Of a stretch of DNA of 64,000 nt, positions 12,801-27,800 are shown in pieces. This DNA comes from Opisthocomus hoazin (lineage: Eukaryota > Chordata > Aves > Opisthocomiformes > Opisthocomidae). The stretch is taken from positions 52,262,830-52,326,829 of the forward strand of contig NC_134454.1 of NCBI RefSeq assembly GCF_030867145.1, in the 5' to 3' direction. Below the pieces are notes generated by a model. That model was not told where the DNA came from and did not search any database. It was given only the letters and a program-made list of their open reading frames with translations. Every line of letters begins with the position of its first letter. Position 1 is the first letter of the stretch. Made by a program: the position numbers and the translations under genes.

Positions 12801-15800
12801 TCAGAAATCCAGTTTGGAGGATTCCAAACCAATAGGCACTGCCTTTCATGCTCTCTGCAATAGAAACAAATAATCTGAGTGAAAAACTGAATGACGTTGT
12901 ATACTGTCAAGACTGTCCTGACAACTAAGATGTGCAATTACACACATGAAGCTTATTAAAAACAGAAACAAAACACTGGCAGGTAAATTTATTGATTGAA
13001 ATTAAATTCAGTTACCAACACAAGAAGAATTTAAGATTTTTTTTTTTTATAAGGAACGTTGCCTCTGTAAGTACACTCAGTCATCAGCGGTCATCTTTCT
13101 CCTTACGTCCTTTACCACTTTACCAGGGAAAGGAAGTTTTGGGATTTTTTAAAGGAAAAATTGCAACTGACAGCAACGTTCTTCAACTTGTGTTGAAAGA
13201 GATAAGCACATCTCATTATGGGTGTTTTTGAAGGTATTAATACCTTATTATACTTTTGAAGACTTTGATTACAATCAAATGAAAAAAAAAAACATCCTTG
13301 AAGCAGAGCACGTACAAATGTGTTTCTCTGATATGTTTGAATCTTTGGAACTGCAACAAGGCAGAAGTCCACATATTGGCGTATTTCCAGCACCACAGTG
13401 TGTAATAAAAGTATTTTGAGAGAGTTTTGCTGCGTCGCCATTTTCCAAACTAATAACACACCACAAACTGGTGCATACCAACAAAAAATTCCCAGTGCTC
13501 AAGGAATAACTTCATCTGCAAACACCCAGTCATTATACTGCTTAGAACAGAAGCTAGTTATCCTAGGAGTTTGCCCATGCCAAATTTCAACTCCCTTCTC
13601 TGAGTGTATCTCAACTAGAAGAGAAATCAAGAACTCAAAGGACAGAGATCAGGAATTAAAAGTTTAATTTTATAAACAGTAACACAAAAAGAAATCAAAG
13701 CATGGTTAGGTTAACATACCTTGGCTTCAATGCGTAATCTTCTGCCATCAACAATGAATGGTTCTTTGGTAAACTCATCATAAGTGTATTGCCATTCACA
13801 TGTCAACTGTCCAAATGTCCCTTTTGTCACAAACAACACACCACTAGGCACCAGAAAATAAAATTAATAATTTAAAAACTAATGTAAAAGTACTTGAAAG
13901 TTAAGTTACCCTAGCTCCAGTGAACTTATTTTTCCAGAATAGTTCTCATCTAACAATATAACAACCATACAGCATATGTTCCAAAAGAGTAAATTTTGAA
14001 CCTTCCTCTTATTTAAAATACTGTTTCATAGCAAAACTGTAGCACTACTTCCAGCTCTATTGCTACAAAAAGTTTTACAGCTTTTTATTTGAGCAGGATG
14101 CTTGATACTCAGATACTTAGACATTGTTGACTCTGTTCCTGTATTATCCTTTTTTCCTTCAATATGCTAATTTCCAAGTGAATCCCACAGTTCCATTGAC
14201 TTCAGCATAGCCAGATTTATAGCAAATCTTTCTCAGCTAAAGAAATCACAAGACTAGCATTCCTTTTCTCTCCTTAAACAGAGAAATTACTATGACACTC
14301 ACAATAACATACTCTTGTGCTGAACTGTTGAACAAGATTATTAACAGTGCACTAAGCATACCTTCCCCATTATTTTATCTACACACGACAGACACATCAA
14401 AGCACAGTTGACTGATCAACAATTATCAAGGCATGCACTTTTTGATGACAGTTTTAAGTACTTATTATTCATAGTCAAAACTGTTTACCTTTTTGTTACC
14501 ATTAACAGATCTGTACTGTTGACCATAGCATGTGCAATGTATCTGAGTTTTGCAAATCTTCCATTTTCAATTTTCTAGAAGACATAAAAGTTTTATAGCC
14601 TTGAATATGCTAGTATAAATTAATATCCTAATTTTGTGCTTAAAATGTATTTATCATCCAAAAGTATAAATTGTAACAAAGCATATAGCACATACTATTA
14701 AATAAAATGCTACTTTCAAAAAGTCAGAATACGATTAGCAGATCTGTGATGGCTAATTTTCATAATTACAAAGAATTATTTGGTTGCTGTCAATGCAGCT
14801 ATGCAAATAAAAATCAATCCTAACTAAAACTGGCAAGAGACAATATAATTTCTCAAAATATTTCAGGACTCCATTTTCTGTATATTTTTAGTGCACGCTG
14901 AACTTCTGCTAATACAGTTGTGAGACAACAAAAGAAATAAGTATTCATTTCCTAATTTATGCCAAGTCACCTCCAAAACAGTGGAGTAATTAACTCTGGG
15001 AATAAATCTATACTTAACTGTATAAAGGAACCCACTATCACGTAGACAGTGGGACTTAATAATGCACTCCAGGTAACACTTAGCATTTCTCCATGTTCTT
15101 TTGTTTCTCCCTGAACATACTTAAGCTTTTCCTCCAATTGCATGAATATGGTAGCAGAGTATTCTTTAATGGGCAACAAATTTTAAGTATTGATGACAGC
15201 AGATGAATAATTTTTAAAAACAGAAACTATGTCACTTTGACATGAGTCGGCAACCATTGGATTCCTGACTTTCTATGCATTGAGTGATTAAATTAGTGAT
15301 TAAGACTGCTGCATCTTAGTTGGGAATAGAAACAGGACTGCTTGCATACTTTCCATCTGTTACAAATTGGAAGCAAAAATAGATTAATATAAACCAGTAT
15401 GATTCAATAAACCCTGAACTACAAACACACTGCTGCAGATATGTACGCCAATATTTAAAAACATGTAGGTTAGTTAAAATAGCAAAAATATTTAAAGAGT
15501 ATTCATCACCACTGTAAAATGATAAAGACATTTAATTAGGCGTACTCTACAACTTCAGATTCGGCCACATGGATAACGCCACTTGCCCAAACAGATTTTC
15601 TTAAAAGACACCTTCCCTCAAAGATGCCGGTTCTTTAGTGACTGAAATGCAAGAACATTTGAGTAACACGTTCCCAAAAGGGAGCTTTCCAGAAAGTTCT
15701 CAGAAAGTTCAGATTATTTCTCTCTCCCCAACTCTGTTGGGCTACAAAATCACAGCTATTGATCACGTGCTTATTTACATAAGCCACTGCTTGAATTTAT

Positions 15801-18800
15801 TTCTGCAAGAGCTACTGTCAGGGGCAGGATGAATACAGCAAAAAGAATGGTGTAAGAAATGAGGAATTAAGAGATTGGAAAACAGATTATGAGGGGTTTT
15901 TTTATTTTTGGAAAGTCCCTATTCAGGTTTTGTCTAGGGGTTGCCATGCCTCCGATATGAGTCTCTCCCTGCCTCTCATATTTCGGTCCAAGCTCCTACT
16001 TCACAACTAAATAAACAAAACCCCCTCTCTCAAGGTAGCCTCTACAACGTCCCAGCACATGACACGTTGGAGGGTCAGAAGACCGAGGAGGTTGTACGGA
16101 CGGACAGCATGGATAGGATACCTGACCAAGATACCAGGCTACTGGTCTAGTTCTATGTCCTGATGGATTTTCAGTGTTAGTGGCCTAGCAAGAAAGACTG
16201 CGAAAGGGAAGAGAAGGCTGACAGGAACTTACAGAAGTAATGTGTGTCGGAAGAGCAAGGGTGGTTCAGTAGAGGTACCAAATAACACATCATTGCATTT
16301 AATCTGCAAGCCTCTGTGACAATGCCAGCAATTTTCTCTTACCAAACACGTAAATATTGCAAAGTATGGCCAGGATCTCTCTTCTATCAGAAGCAATTGC
16401 ACGGGAGAAGCATTTAGCAATTTAGCCTTATTAGGATGGAGAGAATCTCTTGTCTCTCTCCAACATCAGAGAAGGTAACTTTCTTACGCTTTGCATAGCA
16501 CTGAGCTTTGGCTCTCAATCCAAATGTTAATCCCCCTTAAATTGGATTTAAGAGAGCAGAGTTACCTTTTCCTGTCTTCCCATTACCTTGCTAGTTAATT
16601 TTCAACAAGTCATTTCACCGCACTGTAACTTGCTCAGTTTACTGATTATGAATTGAAATCATTATGGAGGTACAGTACTTAGCTATCACACAGGTTGCAA
16701 TCATAACCAAAAGCTATTTAAATGTCCACCAAATTCCGTGAAAAGCATTTCATTCTACTAAGATTCATAAACAAGTGATTAGCTCCGCACAAAAATATTG
16801 TTAGCATGTGGTATGTGCTGTGCTAACTACTCCTCACTGTTAGCCATGAGTCAAAGATCATAAACTCTAGCTACCCGCGTTCTATAGTTCTGGAGACAAT
16901 AGATGCTAATTGGGAAATAAAGCACAGGAAAAAGCTGCATGGTTCATTTGCAAAGGTAACGCTTGTATCTACGCCAATGCTGAGCAGAAAATACTTCTAA
17001 ATTTTCTGCCTTTAGATTTTTCTACCCTTCACTTACAATCTTCATCCCATTTAGCATTAAATTTGAACCTATTCATTAGGAAATACATCATATAGGGATA
17101 CACCAATTTACTGCTCAAAATTCTTACAGCAAGATCACTACTGTGTTCTGCTACCAAAGTGCCTTACACAACTCAAACATAAGAAAGGACATATAATTGA
17201 TCCCTCAAAATAGATGCACAAATGTGGTTTTCAAATTTTACAGGATTTAGCTAATAATTTTTTCAAGAAAGACAGCAACTTCGACCACTCTGGTGATGCA
17301 AAACTGAAAAAGTTAACACTGATCAATAGTTGTTTATTCAACATTAGTTTCACCACTGTAAGAAAAACTAATTTTTAAAATACATCTTCTGTGTTCCAAA
17401 TTAAAAAAGGTTTAATAACCTGATTACTTCGGTATGTGTTATTGTTCCTTAACTAGACATGGAAATTGAATGAATCTATTGAAAAATGACACTCCAGCAG
17501 CTGTAAAATGCAAAGTAATCCAAGCACAAATCCCCTCCTTTGCAAATTATTCTTACTTGTAGTACAAATACTTAGATGTCACTGCAATAAGTTAACAGTA
17601 GGTGCAATCATTTGTGCAGAGACGGATATGCAAATATTCTCAGTGTCTTAAAAGTGGCATCTCTGCATTTGGAAAGATTCCTAATCACACCACGTGCTCC
17701 TAATTTACTGAGAAGCAAGCACAGAGGCCTTTGACAAAGTCAGAAATAAAACAGAGCAGAGTGTAAGTATCCGAGACAAAATTTTATATCTATGATCCTT
17801 CTGGTTATAGTTCAAAAAAATACTAGCAGTAAGTCTGATATCCTTCTTGAACTCATCTCAACTGAAATGACACGTAAACAAAATACTGTAAAGACAGTTA
17901 CTACTTAAAAAGTGGTTATAAATCTGCTACTCATCTCGCTTGATGTTCAGATTAACTTGGAAGTTTTCAACTGGATTTTAGATTGCCAGTGTATTCCCTT
18001 ATGATCTGATTACTGTCCAAACATGTGAGCTCTGAAGGCAATTCACTGTTGTTGTCAGAAACTCCAATAATGAATGTCATCTTTCAGCTCAGATTATAAG
18101 GTGACTTCTTCAAAAGCTGTGGAATTGCTACTTTCAGCAGGCTAATGTGGTATAATTACAGATCCAGTCTTCCCCACAGAAACATTTAATAATTCTAAGC
18201 AGTAGCCGAGTCATTTGTTAGACTTAGCTTGAATATCTGTGAAAAAGGGGAAAAATTGTTTTAAAGAAAAAAAAAATTCCTTTTTCTGCCATGCAAAATT
18301 CTCTCCTCATCCTTTATTAATAAGGACTAACGTTAATCCTCTAATGCCTACTCTCTCATTCCAGTTATCCTAATGTGCAGTATCACTCTACAAAAAACAA
18401 ATCTTTTGTCCATGATGTGTCAGTGCCTGAATTCAAGATTCCATTAAGCCATGCTGAACAGCAGCTCTGAAGTCAACATGGTTTTGTTCAAATCAACAGA
18501 AATTCACGGTCAAGGTTCACATTTCAATCTAAGGTCGAAGTATGCAGGACAGTAAAAACTAGGACAGCAGCTTTCTTTCAGAACACAAAGTTTCTACTTT
18601 TGCCTATGCTAACAGGCAGAATTATCTTGGTCAACTTTTTATCTGAATACCAAGAGAATTCATTTGATGAGCTGAATGGAGAAACCACACTGACCTACAC
18701 TTTCATTATGATGACCCACATCTAGATGTTGTGTTTCCTGCCAATACAACCAAAGTTCTTTAATTTGTAACATCTGAAGTGACTACTGTATCAGCAGGGA

Positions 18801-21800
18801 AATGGAAAAATTTTTCAGTTTTCTTTTCTGTATTCTCTGTCAGCAAACAAGCTGTTACATGCTTTGCCTAGAACAATTCTAGTTTTTACTTGCTTTTCCA
18901 CCATATGTAAGCATTTGTGTTTCAATCACAAATGAACTAAAATGAAACTGTCACACAAGCTTCCATGTTCTTCTGAAACAACTGGCATTAGCTAGTCTCG
19001 GCCAGCTTCCTGTAAATATATAGAAGTCTTCTATTTGGGGATGGGCAATGGCTACGTAATAATATCGAAACGCTGCACATCTAAGTGGTAAGGATCCTGC
19101 TCTTTCCTGCAACGTAGACACAACAGATTTTCCAAAGGAGGATGGGTAATGACAGCTGTGACCCAATTAAGAGAGCAGCAAACTAGACAGGATACGTGAA
19201 TGGATGCCTGGTAAGAGTCAGGACAATGTCAAATACAAATGAAGTTAGTCTGACCTTTGGAAATAATTTCTCCATGTAATTTTATGACGTGAAACCTCAG
19301 TTTTAGAGTACTTCATGATATGGATGTTTATGTCTTGATTTGAACTGAAGCCCCAGCGGGGTGAGGGAAGGAGAGAAAGGAGGAGTGCAACACACGTCTT
19401 CCCACTTCTCAGATGTTCTTCTTGGCAGACTGAAGTTTGAATACTAAGAAACAAGGGCCTGTTCAACCCATTTGAACATTCTGCCACCTGATCTGGAGCT
19501 TACCTCAACCAAAAAAGGATCACTGAACTGAATGCTGAACACCTCCAATACAGTAGGACACAGTATTGAAGCACGGCTTTGAAGGACTGTCTTCTCTACA
19601 AGCTTACATCTACTGCAACATAGTTGGGCAGCAACCTTACACAACACTGTAAGAGAGACCTCACAAACTCAAACAGTATAAAGACAAATTTAAAAAAAAA
19701 AAAAAAAAAAAAAAAGGTTTAGAATTTATTTTGGTTTTGGGTAGGTACTGAGCTATGACACAGAGGACTCCACTGATTTCACACTACAAGCATTAATGAC
19801 TTAGGTTCATAAGCATGAGACTAGCCTTTCAGCTTTATTCCCTGGCAGGGCAAATACCAGTGATTTCTGGCAGCTCTATAGCTTCTGTAAATGAATAACA
19901 ACAACAAAGGTATAAACAAAAATGGTTTCTAGCATCACCTATTAAATGATCCCAGAAACTATCTATAGTATCCCTCTGCACTGAGTTAAGTCTACAGAGC
20001 CCCTTGAGAAAAAGACCAAAGAACCCTGATCGTAAAGGATGTACTGGAAAACATCAAAGATAAAGAGCACAGCCAATTCTTCACCTCAGCAAGGAGGAAG
20101 CATGTAAATTCAAGTTACCATCATATAAGTCACTAAAAGAGTAAAACTAAACACTCAGGAAAAGCTGAATCATAAACTTGTTCTGTAGCTGAGTGCAGAA
20201 AACTTGGCAACCAGAGCTGAAAGGATGGCACTTGGTCCTCAGTTTTCAGCAACAGCACTGGACTTCAAATTCAATTCACCAGAGAAAAGGTGTGAAAAAA
20301 AGATGTGTGTTTTAAACTATTAAAATACCTTAAACTCAAGGGGGGGTGGGAGGGAGAGGCATTTGAAAAGATTGTCTGGTTTTGATTTGTTACTTTAAAT
20401 CCCTGGAGAAAATAATCTCTACATTGCTTTCTTTGCATTTTTGGTGCCTTAAAGACCATCAGTTTCAGATAGCTAGCTTTTACACTTTTCACAGGTTTTG
20501 ATCCCATGACTTAGAGAGAAATTAAATCTTAACATCCCAGGTGATACAATTATTATCCGAAGTCCAAAATATCTCTTTTCCCAATGTATATTCAGAGGAA
20601 GCTAGACTCCAGACAGAAACAAATAAAATACTTGTACATACAAAATCACTACTTTTTTTCTTAACACTTCAAAACTAGAACTATACTCTGTGAAAATATT
20701 CTAAAGTATATAATCATACTTGCCAACTACATTGGCAAATTTTTTTACTGTTTCTTTTTTTGGTTGGTTGGTTGGTTTTTTAAGCCAGTATTTTACCACC
20801 TTTCAATCTGCTGAGTAAACAAAGAACTCTTTTTAGTTATGTCGCAGTGAACTTGAATTAGTCATACCTGACTCAGCAGTACTACCATTCACGTTAATTT
20901 TACTTCTGCATTCCGTAATGATTTATAGAAGTTAAAAAACTTTAGAAGTTAGGTCAATCTGATAGAAAAAATGTATTATTTCTAGAATAATCAAATTCGT
21001 ATGTTTGCAGGGATGCTTTCTCAGTCAAAACATTATTACATTTCTTTCTACAGCCATTTTAGAATGAGGAAAAAATATATTCTGTTATATTTCTGACAGG
21101 CATTGTCTTGTAAGACAGGTAATTACAGAAGAAAACCAAAATTTTACAGGATAAAAAAGAAACTGCACTAAAAAGCCAAAAAGGAAAATGTCAGGTAACA
21201 TATTTAAAGTTCCCAAACCCCAGTAAAGTTAATCAAATGCAGCAGTAGCCTTTCCATAAAGTTGTACCTAACAATTTTCTCAACTTTTAGGCATGACTTA
21301 TAAATATCTGAAGGGTGGGTGTCAGGAGGATCGGGCCAAGCTCTTTTCAGTGGTGCCCAGTGACAGGACAAGGGGCAATGGGCACAAACTGAAGCAGAGG
21401 AAGTTCCGTCTGAGCATGAGGAAGAATTTCTTCCCTCTGAGGATGACGGAGCACTGGAACAGGCTGCCCAGGGAGGTGGTGGAGTCTCCTTCTCTGGAGA
21501 TATTCAAGACCCGCCTGGACAAGGTCCTCTACAACCTACTGTAGGTGACCCTGCTTCGGCAGGAGGGTTGGACTAGATGACCCACAGAGGTCCCTTCCAA
21601 CCCCTACTATTCTGTGATTTTGTGATTCTGTGATTCTATGACTTGTCTTTTTTCAGGATTGAAGATCAAAATATTTTCCTACATTCTTCAGAAAAATACC
21701 TGAGATCTACTTGTACCTGAAACATTGAAAATTCTTCCCACAAAGTTTCAGGCAGCAACACATTGCAATACAGTGTCCCATCTACTTCTGCAAGACATCC

Positions 21801-24800
21801 TTCTGAGGTGACAGTGTTACAAAATAAGTAACAATACGTGATCTCTAGCAACCCTTAGCATCAGCAGTTTCAGCTAAAACAGGCTCTCAAATTGAGCTTG
21901 TCCCCTCTTTTCATCTGGAAGATTACAGACTTATCTTTCCAGGCTCACTGCCCAAGAGATCAGACTGCACATCTGCTCCTGGGGGCACAGAGCGAGAATA
22001 AGCACTCTCACATATTTTAATGGTTCTTCCCTCAGAATTTTTATAAGTGGAAGACAATAGACAATGAACATCACCTTTGGTAAATATGCAAACATTTCTG
22101 AAGCTCTTATTGCTTCAGAGCAATTCTAATCCTTCAGATGTTGGCAGAAGAGTTAATTCTTACTACAGTACCTATTGATACATAAGTATCTATTGCAAGA
22201 CCTCTTTAAAATGCAACACAAAAATCTGAATTTAGCAACAAACCGCAAAAAAGGATGAGAAAGCTGTGCAAGCATTCCAGTGAATACGGAAAAACCCCCA
22301 ATTTTTAAAGAAACAAGTAGCTTGCAAAGCTATATTGTAGAATTTACAATACAGAATTACAGTGGTTCAGTGCTGGGGTTTTTCACCCCTGTGTCTAGGT
22401 AAATAAAAAACTAAATTCTTTTGCATATTACATATATTTTACTACACACAGCCTTGCAAATGTACTAGTATTTTCTCCAGCTGTCCATGAATTTACAGAG
22501 TTTAGTTCTGAGGTGGGTTTTTTACTTTTTTTTTGTTGCTATGAAAACAAAAATATTTATTTAAGAACCAAATCATTTATGGTCACAATAAAAAAATAAC
22601 TAAATAAACCATTATTTCACACATCTGAAGATTCCAAAGGATACGCAAAATAAGTATTAAAAAATCATGGTAAAATAAATGATAATTGAAAAATTAAAGA
22701 TTTATGTTAAATGTTCCTTTCAAAATACATGTATTTCATCTTTTAAATATTTTTATAGGCCATTTAGTGGTTTTACATCATCTAGTGCCAGGAAACATGA
22801 GAAACAATGTTGGAACAGAACAGATGAATCCATTTTAGATATACTTTAGACGTGTTTATTGTTAAAAAGAAAAGCAGACAAAATACTTTTGAAAGATGAA
22901 ATAAATCAAAGTCAAACAGCATTTTAACACCAATAATGACTGTACAACTCAGTGAAGTTTTACTCAACACATTTAAAAGCATTCCATCTAGTAAATTATA
23001 AATAAAACCTGTCAAACACTTACATAAATGCAAAAACATTAAATACACTTGATAGAAACATATCTGGAAATAAACTCTAAGTCACAGTATTACTATTTCT
23101 TCATATTATTCAGTACTATTTTCACCTAATGTCCAGTTTTATCTATAAGACTATTTTTATTATATTCTTTGCCTAGCACTCATCATCATACAGTTTATTT
23201 CCCCACATTTTTTTGCACAGTTCTGAAAATAAGAATTTGATATCAGACAACCTAAATTTCTCAGTGGGAATTATAGCAGCAACACTTCATACTTAAAGGT
23301 CAAAAGCATGTGACAAAGGCCATGTAAATCTGTTACAGTCCACATTATCCTAACTGTCATCATCATCACTACTATTGTGAGTCTTAGTCCATTCCCTGTA
23401 GGCCTGTCTTTTCTGAAAGCATGGTAAGGGAAGAAGAAAGCACAAGTATTAGTTTAGAAGTATTAGTTTGTCTGGCAAATTTGTTAATTAAAGCAAAATA
23501 AACCCCCAGAAAACAAAGAAATTCTGAAGTGACATCCTACTTTAGGACACAGACGAGCACATGAAATCACCTATATGCTGTTTCCTTTAATCAGTATATA
23601 CAATCTCTAAATAACGAAAACAAGTTTTATTCCAATCTAATCCAGTAATCCACTGAAAAGGCTACAGCACAGTGACTGCAGTGGGGCCAGTCACCAGATC
23701 TGTATGCACAGAAATAGTATAAAAGGGGAGAACAAGCTTTTTTTCCCATAAGAAAATATGATGCTACTCAAACTGCTCCAGACAGGGGACATGTAATATA
23801 CCGCATCTCATGAAAAACAAAGAAATAACTCTGGAACCAGAAACATTACGAACCAAAAACTTAGTACACTTCAAGGTAAAATAAGATTAAGGCACCAAAT
23901 ATAGCATATCAGAAATCAATGTTTGAAAAAAAAAAATTACACAATTCATTCTTTTCTGATTTGACTGTCTACAGGGAGAATTACAACCCTGTTTGGAGCT
24001 TTCAAAACATTTCTTCAAGAGTAGTTTTGCCTTAGAATCAACAGCAGTGAAAACTAATATGAAACATAATTTTTCAACTTTATCTACTTTCAAAAGGTGG
24101 CTGCCATCGCAAACTATGACAGGCATTACACAAGGCAATGCCTTTATGCTTTTATAAGTTGAATAATGAAAGATGGTGGTACTGTACTCAGCTACACAAC
24201 AGAGAAAAATCAGAATTACATGCTACACTGCAGAAATTTTTAAAGGTTTCTCAGAGAAAAAAATGCAAACGTTCAAATTTAAGAAGCAAAAGCAATGCAA
24301 AGTCATTAGAGAAGTCTGCACATTAGAGCTGACTCTGTTGGCTTGCTGGCATTTGTCTTAGTGGTATGCTTTAAAACAGAAAAAGTGATATTTTGGAATT
24401 CATTTTCTTACCAAGAAAAGGAGAAAGAATAGTAGTAAGTTTATACCGTTCATCAGTAACAGCTTCTAACTATGCTCTCATTAAGGTAATACTGCTTTAT
24501 AACACTAGCTTTAAATTGGAGAACACAGGTTAAAGCTACCTCATTAGAAGAAAGGCAGAGGCATGCTATTTATTATCAAAGAACTTTCACAGTCTGGTGA
24601 AGTACATCAGAATTGTACAGCGAACATAGCTGAGAGAACCCAAACAAGACAACCCTCTATACCAGAGAACAAAAGACATGCTAATGAAATGCAGAAGAAA
24701 CAGAAACAACCAGCTTGGACCTCGACATGAAACAAACAGCTGTGGCAATTGTCAAAATAGTCTAAAAATCCTCTCCAAAGGCCACTTCATTCTTCAAAAG

Positions 24801-27800
24801 GGTTATTTCTGTATGACCTCTCCAACATTTCACTGGCACACTGTGAATCCTTCAATGTGTATTTAAAAAAATTTGTTTACATTCATGCAATCACTAATTA
24901 CTACTATATTTCCTATGTTTGAATGTTTCTAAAATGCAGTTTTTCTTCTAACAGAAAAAAATAGAAAATTGGTAAGATGCATAACAGTTGAAATTATTTC
25001 CATTTTGTAATCTGAGTCAAATTAGCTTAAATGGCAGCTGAATTCTTAAAGAATAATTGCTGCTCAAGTATGTTCTTCATGTAAATAGTATTCCACTTCA
25101 AAACTGTTTACGTTCTTTCAATGGCTGTAGCGTGACGTAAATACAGCTATTTTAAGTGTGTTTAATATGCTGTTTTACATAAAATTGAGATTAAAAATTC
25201 ACTGTGTAAAATGTGTATTATAAAAATGCTGAAAAAAGTACCTTTGTGTTTATCATCATTGTTTAGCAAAAATAAAAATTAAAGACACAAACCTTTTCAA
25301 TTATACATACAAACATTTCTCATTTAAAAATGCTAAATTATGGTGTCTTTCTCAAAACCAGTATCACAGAAACTAAATCACTGCAGTGGTCATAAGCCTA
25401 AGAAATTACATTAAACTTCTTGGCTCTAGGTAATGGGCGGTAGGGAATTTAAGAAATCAGAAATTCTGTAAAATACTTATTTCAACATTTGATGAGTTAA
25501 AATTTAGGTCAAATTATCTTTCATTCTCTTCACCTGTAACATTTGACTTCCAGTTCCATCTCTCAATCTGTAAGGTCTAATAACTCCATCTTCACCAAAG
25601 AAGCGAGGTGGGCGCAGGCTTATCACATCTTCTGATGAATCTGCAACTCTGAAAATAAAGCAGCAAATTTAAGGTATGTGTCCGTATCTCTACTCAGCTA
25701 TAATATTTAGCACAGGCTCTAAATTATTTTAAATACAAATTAAATTCAAGTTCTAGTATGGCAACTGTTGTTGTCTATATATGTACTTTTGCATATGAAT
25801 AGACATTGAGTAGATATTCTATGAAACAGTAATAGATTTTACTCAGAAATCCATTTCAGAGAATGATTATTAGGAAATTTGATGGCACAAGACAGCACAC
25901 ACCTGCAATACTTAATTAGTGTATAAGTACTGTACTTCAAAACTTCAAAATTGAAGACATGTGTGCCATACAGCACTACTGCTCTGGTATTTTTCTTGCA
26001 TTTCTCTGCTAAAGAACTTAAAAGTGGAAAACAAAAGAGACTGCCAGTCTCGTGGCAGCAAAAGTGACCCAGCTTGCTAAGCAGAACAGGGCCATTAAAC
26101 AGTTGTATTCAGATGAAGCTACTAAATGCCCTGTCAAAACACTTTCCCCTACTTCTTTACACATTACAGCATGAGATTTTCTACAGCAACAGCGGTATTA
26201 AAGTGAGACTATCACGGTATACAATATGCAGTCCGAACACAGTTCTTAGTCTGAACAACCAGGAGAGATCCTGGCATGACATGGTAGTCTTGGAACTGAT
26301 CTCATATAGTAGTAATAATAATATTACAAATAACTTCTGATGTGGTGAAGAAGTCCTTTTTTCCTGTATATTTGGAGTCTGATCACTGAGGCTTTTAAAC
26401 TTGTTTCTTTGGTAATGCTAGAAATACCCAAGGTTTAATGTTGCGTTTTTTAAATCCTATCAACTGTGTATTGTTTAAAGAGCCACCTATTTATTATATA
26501 AATAACAATATGGATAAGATTTTTTCTAGCTCATCTGTACTAATGACAAAGTTGACAGATCCAGAAACTTTGGCACAGAAGTGATACAAAGACACAATAT
26601 ACTACTGCTGCCACTGTCTGTTTCATGCCATATGTCATTCTTCACACTTATTTTACTTACTTTTTAATGCCCTGAAATGTGCTGCTTGCCATGTCTATGA
26701 TTCCTCCAGTAGGCCTAGCTACTGCTCCCACTAAGCCTTTTCCAACACCTTTGAAAAAACCAGCTGCTCCTTCTTTCTGAGCACCTAAAAGGATTAAGTG
26801 CAGCAAAGAATTATAAAATACTGAGCTTTTCTTACAATCTTAGCAAACTTAATTACCATTTAATTACAAATCTTACTTGTTGTGCAACTACACAGTCTCC
26901 TCTACACCAAGCTAATGTAAACAACATTTAAACTAAAAGTCCGTAGGAATATGAAATCATAACTCACATTTATAATGTCTCATCAAGTATCAAGAATTTA
27001 CCATCATATGAACAATTAATGCATCAGAAGTCGTAAACTTACCTCTTATTGGTTTTGTAATTATTCCTGTTATGCCACTAACAAAACCCTACCAAGAGAA
27101 ACAAAAGAGACATTACAAATATGCTTCCTGATTACAGTTTTCATTTTTTACATTTTTCTTACTATTTCACTGGTGAATATCCTCAAAGTAGATGTGTTGG
27201 AGTATTCTAAAACTCACTGCAAGTTACCAGAATTAGAGACACCTGCTTCACAGTTCCTACCTCTTCCTCTACCCTCGTATATATTTCTTTAAAACTATCA
27301 CTCAGTTGTGGCCATATGTTTGCAAAACTAGTACTAAAATGAAGAGTAACAACTCTCTGGTGACTATGGCAGCATCTGTATTTGTTACTCTTGTCCACAT
27401 AAAAACTTTACTTAATCTTTTTACATCTTTTTTTCTCCTTACAGAAACTAATCCTTTTCCGCCACGAGTGATACCCTCTCTCAGACCAGTGGGCTGTTTA
27501 TTCATGGCTTCTCTCCTTTTCTGCTGGTAATCTTCATCCATAGTTATCGCAGCTACTCCTTTTGCCATAGCACCAGTGATTCTCGATGCAGCACCAGCTA
27601 ACCCACCTATTGGAGAACAAAAGAAAGTAAAAGGCCAATGCAAATTACAAATACTCACCTATATTGCTTACTATTAAATATACCTCTGTGATAATGCTGA
27701 AACTTACCAACAGCTCCCCCTACTAGTGCTTTAAGTCCCAGTGCCATTCCTTCTACAAACTCTTCAGGACCCTGGATGGCTCCCTAATTAAAAAAAAAAA

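Larger units (their letters stand above)
14575..25533 (-). other. VPS13A: VPS13A largest intron in the window (11 kb)
   Basis: Contains the candidate alternative terminal exon (23350-23412), a CR1 fragment (21293-21640), an A24 run (19692-19715) and a (GGTT)4 run (20762-20777). The remainder is AT-rich and unrecognised. Confidence 0.85.

Noticed and set aside
15941..16150. 69-codon frame in a slightly GC-richer patch
   Set aside because: No motif, no splice partners in a matching phase that I could find, and no repeat family recognised.
21322..21522. Open frame antisense to the CR1 ORF2 end, also seen opposite the 32.8-kb copy
   Set aside because: Complementary-strand shadow of the conserved CR1 coding sequence; it recurs only because the element recurs.
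23887..24138. 83-codon minus-strand frame near the candidate alternative exon
   Set aside because: I looked at it as a possible extra VPS13A exon, but its translation does not resemble VPS13 sequence and I found no family match.
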